From assembly GCA_028288545.1 (NCBI GenBank), contig JAQBNQ010000246.1, positions 1 through 5,183 of the forward strand: a stretch of 5,183 nt of DNA, in the 5' to 3' direction. Under the pieces are notes generated by a model. That model was given only the letters and a program-made list of their open reading frames with translations. It was not told the DNA's origin and searched no databases. The stretch is from Bacteroidota bacterium (GTDB lineage Bacteria > Bacteroidota > Bacteroidia > Chitinophagales > LD1). The position numbers were made by a program, and so were the translations under genes. Below, one piece after another: positions 1-4,511 of this stretch (positions within the stretch are counted from its first letter, which is position 1; each line of letters begins with the position of its first letter).

Positions 1-541
1 TAACGGCCTTACCGCGGCCTGCAATCAAAAAACATCGCGCAAACCTGTGGTTCAGTTCGATGAAGATACGGTTGTACTCGCGTTAAATTCGCTTAAGAAA
101 CGTGGCCTGGTTTCCACAGCCACGGGCGGCTCCATACGCAGTGTTAAGTACAAGCATAACTTTGCTATCGTATTCCCGGTAATACCGGCCGAGATGGCCA
201 TAATTTGCCTGTTAATACTAAGGGGCCCACAAACACCGGGCGAGTTAAACACAAATTCCGGCAGGCTGCACGAATTTGAGTCGATTGAAGACGTACAAGA
301 TGTCTTAGAAAAGTTGAGTTCGCCCGAAATGCCGTTTTTGATGCAATTACCGAGGCGGCCCGGACAGAAGGAAGTGAGATATGCCCATTTATTAGCCGGC
401 ACACCGGAAATAAGTGAAGACGACTTCATGGATGACCTCCCGGAAAGACATCCGGGTATTGAAGCCAGGGTAGCTAAATTGGAAAATGACCTGGCACAAT
501 TAAAAGATGCCTTTGATAAGCTGATGAAAGAGTTGAGTTGA
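1..541 (+). CDS. YceH/DUF480 family protein, 5' end outside the window
   Basis: This is the C-terminal part of a DUF480 (YceH) protein, a family of about 210-220 residues built from tandem winged-helix domains whose biological role is not settled. The open frame runs from base 2 to the TGA at 539-541 with no in-frame stop. The first visible residues, NGLTAACNQKTSRKPV, match the conserved NGVVTACNQKTNREPV stretch I recall for E. coli YceH, so about 35-40 residues are missing upstream. The GTG at 47 is therefore an internal valine, not a start. Further family hallmarks are LLILRGPQTPGELN, the LPRRPGQKEVRYAHLLAG block, and a C-terminal heptad-like helix (EARVAKLENDLAQLKDAF) that probably forms a coiled coil. 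No clear terminator follows it. The family call is firm and the function is unknown. Confidence 0.93.
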   Translation, partial: NGLTAACNQKTSRKPVVQFDEDTVVLALNSLKKRGLVSTATGGSIRSVKYKHNFAIVFPVIPAEMAIICLLILRGPQTPGELNTNSGRLHEFESIEDVQDVLEKLSSPEMPFLMQLPRRPGQKEVRYAHLLAGTPEISEDDFMDDLPERHPGIEARVAKLENDLAQLKDAFDKLMKELS

Positions 542-617
542 CAGCAGTTTTATCACCACAAAGTATTAGAGTACCTGCCGCCCTTAACTATCGCAATAAA
601 TAAAACTTAACGGCATC

Positions 618-639
618 TGGTTTGTTACCCAACAAACCA
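618..639. repeat. Perfect 9-bp inverted repeat before the DUF4142 gene
   Basis: TGGTTTGTT and AACAAACCA flank the 4-base spacer ACCC. The repeat ends 12 bases before the ATG at 652. No T-run follows on either strand, so it is a poor intrinsic terminator. It could be a regulator-binding site or a hairpin in the lipoprotein mRNA leader. A TTTG inside the left arm weakly resembles the end of a Bacteroidota -7 box. The symmetry is seen directly; the role is inference. Confidence 0.5.
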
Positions 640-651
640 AATTATAAAACA

Positions 652-1239
652 ATGAAAAAATTAACTTATCTGGTGATGATCGCCCTTTCTGCGTATGCAA
701 TGCAGGGTTGTAACAGCGCTCCAAAAGATGCAAAAGAAAGTGCTGACAGTGTAAACAAAACCAAGGACACTACAACCAACGCCGCAGCCACAGGCGGCAT
801 TGCTGTAGACAAAGATGACGCTAAATTTGCTACAACTGCCGCAAACGGCGGAATGGCCGAGGTTGCTTTAGGGAAGCTGGCCCTGCAAAAAACTGCCAAT
901 GCGCAAATCAAAGATTTTGCTAACATGATGGTTACCGATCATGGCAAAGCCAATGACGAGTTAAAAGCTATCGCAAAAGCGAAAAACATCACATTGCCCG
1001 ATTCGGTTGATAGCGATCATCAAAAAAAGATAGCTGATCTGAGCCAAAAAACAGGTAAGGATTTTGATAAAGCCTACGTTGACGCTATGATAGACGGACA
1101 TAAAAAAACGCTCGACCTGATGCAGGATGCAGCAAAAAGCTGTAAAGACGCCGATTTGAAAGCTTTTGCCGCTAAAACAGCACCAACTGTAAAAATGAAC
1201 CTGGATGCGATCAACAAGATACATGATAGCATGAAATAA
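652..1239 (+). CDS. DUF4142 domain lipoprotein
   Basis: The predicted product is 195 residues. The start is placed at ATG 652 rather than the upstream in-frame TTG at 622, because MKKLTYLVMIALSAYAMQGC is a normal signal peptide with a lipobox-like MQGC (lipidated Cys20), and the TTG lies inside the inverted repeat. Residues 21-50 are a low-complexity Ser/Thr/Lys/Ala linker. Residues about 57-193 are the DUF4142 helical bundle, with FATTAANGGMAEVALGKLA, the MVTDHGKAN block (Asp96, His97), His123, and YVDAMIDGHKKTLDLM (His150). DUF4142 proteins are predicted ferritin-like four-helix bundles exported to the envelope and are often linked to stress or metal handling; that link is family-level knowledge, not shown here. 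The leader is A-rich with no Shine-Dalgarno sequence. The gene is followed by a hairpin terminator and looks monocistronic. Confidence 0.93.
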   Translation: MKKLTYLVMIALSAYAMQGCNSAPKDAKESADSVNKTKDTTTNAAATGGIAVDKDDAKFATTAANGGMAEVALGKLALQKTANAQIKDFANMMVTDHGKANDELKAIAKAKNITLPDSVDSDHQKKIADLSQKTGKDFDKAYVDAMIDGHKKTLDLMQDAAKSCKDADLKAFAAKTAPTVKMNLDAINKIHDSMK

Positions 1240-1260
1240 TTTTGATTGCTTTTATAAATG

Positions 1261-1291
1261 AAAAGGGAACGAGGTTTACTTGTTCCCTTTT
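1261..1291. terminator. Bidirectional hairpin terminator between convergent genes
   Basis: AAAAGGGAAC at 1261-1270 pairs perfectly with GTTCCCTTTT at 1282-1291. The inner bases GAG and CTT extend the stem by three pairs (one a G-U), leaving a GTTTA loop. On the + strand the stem runs into TTTTTTATTT, ending the lipoprotein transcript. On the - strand the right arm also ends in TTTT, so it can end the toxin-antitoxin transcript, whose stop codon begins at 1294. Confidence 0.88.
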
Positions 1292-1762
1292 TTATTTGTT
1301 ATACTTCCTTAGCAATTCGTCGATTCTGGCATCGGGTACCAGTTCCGTAACGCCGGCTACACTGATCCGGTTATAATCTCTGTGCTGGGTATGAATTACA
1401 TAATTATAGCTTTGAACTACAATGGCGGATGGCACTTTTAGCACCGGCGACTTAAATTCGTCAAACCATGCATTGCCAATTCGCTGGCAGATGGTATAAT
1501 CGTATATGCTGCGCCATTCGCCTTTTAAATCAGATAATTCTACCGTATCTATCACCAGGTCATCTGGTATTTCGATAATAATAATGTTGAAGTCGTGGTT
1601 AAATCCAACCCCCTGCCGTCGTATCATACTTTCGAGGAAGGCAAGCGGAATGGATTCAGAACAGTAGAGTACTTTTTTGCCGGCCCCGTTCCATCTTCCG
1701 GCAAAACCGGGAGCAAATAAATGACCGGAATATTTTTTATGTGCAATGCGATAAACAAGCAT
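1292..1762 (-). CDS. RES domain toxin
   Basis: This 156-residue protein belongs to the RES family (COG5654), the toxin half of Xre/RES type II modules. Characterised members such as MbcT and ParT act on NAD+ or use it as a substrate (NAD+ phosphorolysis or ADP-ribosylation of a target), stopping growth. The motifs are in the usual order: YRIAHKKY near the N-terminus (Arg5), GRWNGAGKKVLYCSES (Arg23, Tyr33), LAFLES (Glu44), VPSAIV (Ser112), then YNYVIHTQH (Asn120). Arg, Glu and Ser are the residues the family is named for. The last motif reads NYVIHTQH where many relatives have NYLLNPxH, a mild deviation. The length is normal, so the toxin looks intact. Its ATG lies 2 nt after the antitoxin stop, implying translational coupling. 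Which NAD+ reaction it performs cannot be read from the sequence. Confidence 0.92.
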   Translation of the reverse strand: MLVYRIAHKKYSGHLFAPGFAGRWNGAGKKVLYCSESIPLAFLESMIRRQGVGFNHDFNIIIIEIPDDLVIDTVELSDLKGEWRSIYDYTICQRIGNAWFDEFKSPVLKVPSAIVVQSYNYVIHTQHRDYNRISVAGVTELVPDARIDELLRKYNK

Positions 1763-1764
1763 GT

Positions 1765-2208
1765 CTACGCGGGATAGCCATAAGCTAAACGATCCATTTC
1801 CAGCATTACAAGGTCACCCCCCCCCGGCGTAATAAGCCAGTCGAGCGGTTTCTCCGTTGAATTCCAGAAAGGCTTGTTAAGCCAGTAGTTAAATTCATCA
1901 ATATTGCCGAATAACTCTTCGCCCTTATCATATAAAGTGATCAGTTTTAATAAATGTTCGCTCTGCACAGGGTCGAGGGATTTATGCTTTTCGAGGTAAT
2001 TACTGATAGTTCTTGGTGAAAGATGCAGCAATTGGGCAAGCGATTTATCGGGCATTTTAATGGTTTTAGCAAACTGGTAAAATATCGCCGGCGATAAACC
2101 GGCCCGCGCTTGTGTAAATAATTGAACATCATTTTCAATAGCAAGCGTTTTAAACTTCGATTTAAGCGAGGTTTTCTTTCCCAAACCAATATCCGGATGC
2201 AATGCCAT
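1765..2208 (-). CDS. Xre/MbcA/ParS-type antitoxin (DUF2384) for the RES toxin
   Basis: This 147-residue protein is the antitoxin partner of the RES toxin. The N-terminal part up to about residue 40 is variable. A helix-turn-helix region spans about residues 43-86, containing MPDKSLAQLLHLSPRTISNY. The C-terminal toxin-binding DUF2384 region follows, with GNIDEFNYWLNKPFWNSTEKPLDWL (written here as one description of residues 101-125) and a tail ending LEMDRLAYGYPA, equivalent to the conserved L.RI.YG end of the family. Antitoxins of this class neutralise the toxin by inserting this tail into its active site and repress their own operon; that is family knowledge. Residues 128-131 (PGGG) are encoded over a run of nine G, so the tail depends on an unstable tract. 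The start at ATG 2208 gives the usual family length. Confidence 0.9.
   Translation of the reverse strand: MALHPDIGLGKKTSLKSKFKTLAIENDVQLFTQARAGLSPAIFYQFAKTIKMPDKSLAQLLHLSPRTISNYLEKHKSLDPVQSEHLLKLITLYDKGEELFGNIDEFNYWLNKPFWNSTEKPLDWLITPGGGDLVMLEMDRLAYGYPA
1817..1825 (-). repeat. G9 homopolymer inside the Xre antitoxin gene
   Basis: Nine consecutive C on the + strand encode Pro-Gly-Gly-Gly at residues 128-131 of the antitoxin. In the present register the frame continues correctly to the conserved C-terminal LAYG motif. One G fewer gives VTL then a stop; one G more gives an immediate TGA. Either change would remove about the last 16 residues, the part expected to plug the toxin. Runs of this length are typical of slipped-strand contingency loci, but length variation is not shown here. 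Confidence 0.6.
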
Positions 2209-2260
2209 AGACGTTAAATTTTATTACCAGCCAAGATAGCGAAATTATTCCATATTAAAA

Positions 2261-2274
2261 GTGAATTTTTTCAC
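2261..2274. promoter_or_regulatory. Possible operator (GTGAA/TTCAC) upstream of the Xre antitoxin
   Basis: GTGAA and TTCAC are separated by four T, forming a short dyad 53 bases upstream of the antitoxin ATG in the 79-bp gap after the HigA-like gene. Xre antitoxins autoregulate, so a dyad is expected here. Only imperfect -7 boxes are visible on the - strand (TAATTTCG at 2247-2240, TATCTTGG at 2238-2231), without a well-placed TTTG. A separate promoter is therefore possible but not established. Confidence 0.3.
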
Positions 2275-2287
2275 AATGACCGGGGAA

Positions 2288-2596
2288 TCAATATGCTACT
2301 GATAAATTCAGATGCCCGCCCAATCCTTCCCGCACAATACGCATAAGTGTCGACAGCCGTATATCGCTTGCGTTATTTTCAATTCTTGAAATATACGATT
2401 TCGTTGTGCCGCATTTGGCGGCAAGTTGCTCCTGGGTCATATTTTGCTGTTCACGCAATTCCTGGATAAAAACCCCTAATTTAAACGCCTCAAAACCCTG
2501 CTCGTAATTTTCCCTGGTTTCAGTGCCCCTTTTTCCATACTGCTCATCAAGATGGGCCTCAAAGGAAGTTAAATTACCGTTTGTTTGATTTTTCAT
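2288..2596 (-). CDS. HigA-like Xre-family antitoxin
   Basis: This 102-residue protein has a Cro/C1-type HTH in its C-terminal two thirds (about residues 38-95): LGVFIQELREQQNMTQEQLA, then KCGTTKSYISRIEN as the turn and recognition helix, and LSTLMRIV. It ends in LGGHLNLSVAY, as is common for HigA partners of RelE/HigB toxins in Bacteroidota. The N-terminal residues 9-34 (FEAHLDEQYGKRGTETRENY) fit the toxin-contacting extension of this subfamily. Its ATG lies inside the 3' end of the restored toxin frame, overlapping it by 23 nt, the usual toxin-first layout. The antitoxin is intact although the toxin frame upstream is broken, so it may now act as a solitary DNA-binding regulator. It is probably transcribed from the promoter at 2928-2958. 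Confidence 0.9.
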   Translation of the reverse strand: MKNQTNGNLTSFEAHLDEQYGKRGTETRENYEQGFEAFKLGVFIQELREQQNMTQEQLAAKCGTTKSYISRIENNASDIRLSTLMRIVREGLGGHLNLSVAY

Positions 2597-2923
2597 TGAA
2601 ATATTCCTCTTTTATTTTTTTAGCAGCTACGATTTCATTCTTTGGTGTTTTTTGAGTTTTCTTCTGAAAGCCATTGATTAAAACTATGAGTCGCCCATCA
2701 TCAAAAAAACAAAAACCCGATAGATATTACTACCGGCCTCTGCCCTAACTTCATAAATACCTTCCTCTATGTACTTAAAAAATTTGGCTGGCACATGTTC
2801 CATTACTGCGATGATCCCTAACGCATAGTTGAATTTTAATTGCACTGGTGCCGGAAGCGCGTTAAAGAAATCAAGATAATACCGTTTATAGTAAACGATA
2901 TTTCGTTTAAAGTCATTTGACAC
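2574..2923 (-). pseudogene. HigB/RelE-family toxin gene, frameshifted
   Basis: The frame opens at GTG 2923 (a stop lies four codons upstream with no better start) and encodes KRNIVYYKRYYLDFFNAL near the N-terminus, then YIEEGIYEVRAEAGSNIYRV, the mid-domain signature of HigB/RelE ribosome-dependent mRNA interferases. At a run of seven T (2709-2703) the frame goes wrong and stops at 2684 after 79 residues. One extra T, or a -1 ribosomal shift, restores FDDGRLIVLINGF, then QKKTQKTPKNEI, AAKKIKEEYF and a TAA at 2576-2574. This gives 116 residues, a normal family length, overlapping the antitoxin start. The lost part carries the C-terminal strand and helix with the basic residues expected for activity, so the 79-residue product should be inactive. 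The alternatives are a homopolymer sequencing error or programmed frameshifting. Confidence 0.85.
2702..2710 (-). other. Slippery T7 tract at the toxin frame break
   Basis: On the coding strand the site reads GTTTTTTTG. In the current frame it is GTT TTT TTG, which contains T TTT TTG, an X XXY YYZ heptamer of the kind that supports -1 ribosomal slippage. A -1 step here enters GAT GAT GGG CGA, the conserved toxin frame. No convincing downstream stem-loop or pseudoknot was seen. The tract would also permit polymerase slippage or replication slippage. Confidence 0.5.
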
Positions 2924-2927
2924 AACA

Positions 2928-2958
2928 CAAAGTTAGCTAATAAGATAACAATATCAAA
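2928..2958 (-). promoter_or_regulatory. Bacteroidota-type promoter of the HigBA module
   Basis: TTTG at 2958-2955 and TAACTTTG at 2935-2928, separated by 19 nt, match the Bacteroidota -33 TTTG and -7 TAnnTTTG boxes with normal spacing. An 8-bp palindrome TTAGCTAA at 2933-2940 overlaps the upstream edge of the -7 box and is a candidate half of an autoregulatory operator. Transcription would begin almost at the GTG at 2923, leaving essentially no leader. Confidence 0.65.
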
Positions 2959-3006
2959 AGATACCAATGATTCACTGACTAGGTTACAATTTATTTTCAT
3001 TTTTCA

Positions 3007-3014
3007 TAATATTG
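3007..3014 (+). promoter_or_regulatory. Weak candidate -7 box for the deformylase-like gene
   Basis: TAATATTG matches TAnnTTTG at all but one fixed position and would start transcription about 10-15 bases before the ATG at 3034. No TTTG is seen at the expected upstream distance (TTAC sits there). The 110-bp region between the divergent toxin and deformylase-like genes must nevertheless hold a promoter for each direction. Confidence 0.25.
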
Positions 3015-3033
3015 CACAGACAGCTATCATCAA

Positions 3034-3519
3034 ATGAAAACAATTACCGATCTTCTTTTATTAGGCGACCCGCGGCTTTACGAAGTGTGCCGGCCTGTTT
3101 TAAAAACGGAGCTTCCTTTAGTTGCCGGTTGGGTTGCTGATTTAGATAGTGTAATGAAAGAGATCAGGGCCAAATATGGCTTTGGGCGGGCTACTGCGGC
3201 CCCGCAACTGGGCATTATGAAACGGCTGATCTACATGAATATTGACAAGCCGGTTGTTTTTATTAACCCGGAACTAACCGGCCTGAGCGATGAAATGTTT
3301 GAACTATGGGACGACTGCATGAGCTTTCCGCATTTGCTTGTAAAGGTGAAACGACATCAATCATTAACCATAAAATATCTCGACCAAAATTGGGAGCCGC
3401 GGGAATGGAAAATGGAGAACGCGCTTGCCGAGCTTTTACAGCATGAGTACGATCATTTAAACGGGATACTTTGTACCATGCGTGCCATTGATGAAAAATC
3501 CTTCCGTTGGAGGGCATAG
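3034..3519 (+). CDS. Peptide deformylase-like protein, divergent motifs
   Basis: The 161-residue product belongs to the peptide deformylase family, metal enzymes that remove the formyl group from the initiator methionine of new proteins in the cytoplasm. The N-terminus has the usual LLLLGDPRLYEVCRPV. Motif 1 reads GRATAAPQ (residues 51-58) where the standard is GxGxAAPQ, so the second Gly is Ala. Motif 2 reads DDCMS (93-97) in place of EGCLS but keeps the metal-binding Cys95. Motif 3 is HEYDH (137-141), giving both His ligands and the catalytic Glu138. All metal and catalytic residues are thus present and activity is plausible. The protein ends soon after motif 3, shorter than many deformylases (about 170-190). 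It may be an accessory paralog rather than the essential Def; the window cannot tell. It stands alone, divergent from the toxin-antitoxin operon. Confidence 0.88.
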   Translation: MKTITDLLLLGDPRLYEVCRPVLKTELPLVAGWVADLDSVMKEIRAKYGFGRATAAPQLGIMKRLIYMNIDKPVVFINPELTGLSDEMFELWDDCMSFPHLLVKVKRHQSLTIKYLDQNWEPREWKMENALAELLQHEYDHLNGILCTMRAIDEKSFRWRA

Positions 3520-3595
3520 CAGCTCAACCGCGTTCTTAATCGCTATCTTTAGCTCCGAAATAACCAATAAAATTTCCTGACAATATTCCTTGCCC

Positions 3596-3637
3596 ATGAA
3601 ATATTTGAATTTAATATTCCTTATTGCAGCTGTATAG
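3596..3637 (+). other. 13-codon ORF resembling a clipped signal peptide
   Basis: ATG 3596 encodes MKYLNLIFLIAAV and then TAG. A Lys followed by a run of hydrophobic residues is what the start of a Bacteroidota lipoprotein or secreted protein looks like, but there is no cleavage site and no continuation in any frame that I recognise. It ends 12 bases before the heptad repeat element. It may be the stub of a lost gene or chance. Confidence 0.2.
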
Positions 3638-3649
3638 TAATTAGAGGGA

Positions 3650-3729
3650 AGTCCTGAGTCTCGAGTCCCGAGTCAGAAAGGCTTATCGGTTATTTGAGAC
3701 TTTCGACTTAGGACTCCGGACTTAAGACT
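3650..3729. repeat. Inverted array of AGTC heptads forming a long imperfect hairpin
   Basis: Four AGTC units start at 3650, 3657, 3664 and 3671, exactly 7 bp apart. After a 23-bp spacer, five complementary GACT units start at 3698, 3705, 3712, 3719 and 3726, again 7 bp apart. Spacer bases between the units vary. The arms 3650-3674 and 3705-3729 pair antiparallel over 25 positions with about 19 Watson-Crick and 3 G-U pairs. It fills the space between two convergent genes, ending 3 bases before the response-regulator stop codon. It may be a shared terminator or 3' stabiliser, or a copy of a dispersed palindromic (REP-like) element. The structure is seen; the role is inference. Confidence 0.75.
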
Positions 3730-3732
3730 AAA

Positions 3733-4098
3733 TCAAGCTGCCAACTGATGATCGACCATTTCAATCAGGCTGGTGATATCAAACGGCTTATGTAATATAT
3801 CGTCGGGCGCGCCTTGCTGTTTTAACGATTCGCCTATAGTATCATCTCCCGAACAAATAATGACAGGCAAGTTACGCGTTGCCTTGTTCATTTTTAATAG
3901 CTGGCAAATTTCCCTTCCGTCCATACCCGGCAAAATTGCGTCCAGGATGATCAGGTCAGGATGATTGGCTTTTATATAATTAAATACATTGTCGCCGTTT
4001 GGCAATGAAATTACCTCATAGCCGCTGTTAATTAATATGTAGGTCATCACATCGATCATTAACTCATTGTCCTCTACAATTAATATTTTCTTTGACAT
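3733..4098 (-). CDS. Single-domain response regulator (CheY-like receiver)
   Basis: This 121-residue protein is a lone receiver domain. KKILIVEDNE supplies the acidic pair Glu9-Asp10, LIILDAILPGMDG the phospho-acceptor Asp53, VIICSGDD the conserved Ser83, and ILHKPFD the invariant Lys104. The domain ends with the last helix, so there is no output domain; signalling must pass through protein contact, as in CheY/Spo0F-type phosphorelays, often fed by hybrid histidine kinases encoded elsewhere. The start at ATG 4098 (MSKKILIVEDN) is preferred over an in-frame ATG at 4140, because the extra 14 residues (MCFVWFLLYYKDAI) lie outside the fold and in AT-rich leader DNA. No kinase gene is adjacent. 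A TTTG at 4135-4132 (- strand) could be a -33 element, but no good -7 box follows. Confidence 0.94.
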   Translation of the reverse strand: MSKKILIVEDNELMIDVMTYILINSGYEVISLPNGDNVFNYIKANHPDLIILDAILPGMDGREICQLLKMNKATRNLPVIICSGDDTIGESLKQQGAPDDILHKPFDITSLIEMVDHQLAA

Positions 4099-4140
4099 TA
4101 TCGCATCTTTATAATATAGTAAAAACCATACAAAGCACAT

Positions 4141-4223
4141 GCCACTTATGATTTACTAAAAAATATAAACTTTTATTACATATATTTTATGTTATATAAA
4201 TTATATTAACATACTATTAAAAA
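4141..4223. other. Very AT-rich intergenic stretch with an imperfect palindrome
   Basis: Beyond about 4155 this stretch has only a handful of G or C and no plausible gene on either strand. Inside it ATGTTATATAA (4189-4199) and TTATATTAACAT (4201-4212) form an inverted repeat around a single A, with one unpaired T. It lies upstream of the response regulator and could hold its promoter or act as a flexible or nucleoid-protein-bound region. In such A/T-rich DNA palindromes arise easily, so the assignment is weak. Confidence 0.35.
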
Positions 4224-4246
4224 CAGATTTTCAGCCTGAAAACCTG
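4219..4246 (-). terminator. Candidate terminator for leftward nitroreductase transcription
   Basis: CAGATTTTCA (4224-4233) pairs with TGAAAACCTG (4237-4246) except for one A-C mismatch, with loop GCC. On the - strand the stem is followed at once by TTTTT (4223-4219). It lies about 250 bases past the nitroreductase stop, so it would end leftward read-through before the response regulator. On the + strand a CTTTATTAGTTTTT follows, so it might also work rightward. The stem is AT-rich and of moderate stability. Confidence 0.45.
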
Positions 4247-4270
4247 CTTTATTAGTTTTTACGCAGTATT

Positions 4271-4282
4271 TCAATCGATTAA
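4271..4282. promoter_or_regulatory. CG-centred palindrome, possible LacI-type operator relic
   Basis: TCAATCGATTAA contains the perfect palindrome AATCGATT (4273-4280), CG-centred as LacI-family operators usually are. It sits 10 bases before the ATG-like triplet that precedes the LacI remnant, where an autoregulatory site would be expected. The site is short and could be chance. Confidence 0.3.
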
Positions 4283-4290
4283 CCTGACAA

Positions 4291-4511
4291 ATGGGATACT
4301 ATTAATATTAAGAAACCGGCTAAGGAATTAAAAATTCCGGCCCCGGCCATTTCAAGGGCATTTAACGGCAGTCCCGATATTAATAAGGACACTAAAGAGA
4401 AAATCCTGGCATTTGCAAGGAAACATAGTTGATGCTGGGATATATTGACGCCCTTCTAAAACACGATTGGCATTTGATGACGATTTGGTTATCGACTTTA
4501 AATATGTATAA
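4291..4511 (+). pseudogene. Remnant of a LacI-family transcriptional regulator
   Basis: Three pieces of one LacI-type protein remain in different frames. Bases 4298-4429 read TINIKKPAKELKIP, then APAISRAFNGSPDIN, then KDTKEKILAFARKHS, followed by TGA: this is the LacI helix-turn-helix (compare the family pattern TIxDIAKxLxISxxTVSRAL and the following xxISxxTRxxV). The ATG at 4291 is out of frame with it, implying a small indel. In the next frame 4435-4467 reads LGYIDALLKHD, and 4467-4508 in a third frame reads LAFDDDLVIDFKYV, together resembling the GYxxALxxHGIxxDxxLV stretch of the sugar-binding effector domain. A normal protein is about 330-350 residues, so well over half is deleted. The remnant is non-functional and runs into the nitroreductase 3' end. 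The HTH identity is firm; the effector pieces are likely. Confidence 0.75.

Noticed and set aside
52..429. 125-residue - strand ORF opposite the YceH gene
   Set aside because: Antisense shadow of a well-supported gene, with no recognisable domain.
47..541. GTG at 47 as the start of the first gene
   Set aside because: The frame is open upstream to the window edge and encodes conserved YceH residues (NGLTAACNQK), so the GTG is internal.
618..639. Intrinsic terminator for the YceH gene
   Set aside because: The stem is AT-rich and no T-run follows on the + strand; it is also close to the next start codon, which fits a leader element better.
622..651. TTG 622 as the start of the lipoprotein gene
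   Set aside because: It would put ten residues before a normal signal peptide and lies inside the inverted repeat; ATG 652 fits better.
3263..3517. 84-residue - strand ORF opposite the deformylase-like gene
   Set aside because: Shadow frame; the + strand carries the conserved deformylase motifs.
3650..3729. CRISPR array interpretation of the AGTC repeats
   Set aside because: The units are 7 bp with no unique spacers and reverse orientation midway, so it is a palindromic repeat and not CRISPR.
4099..4140. N-terminal extension of the response regulator from ATG 4140
   Set aside because: Receiver domains begin at the KKILIVEDN strand; the extra residues have no counterpart in the fold and lie in leader DNA.
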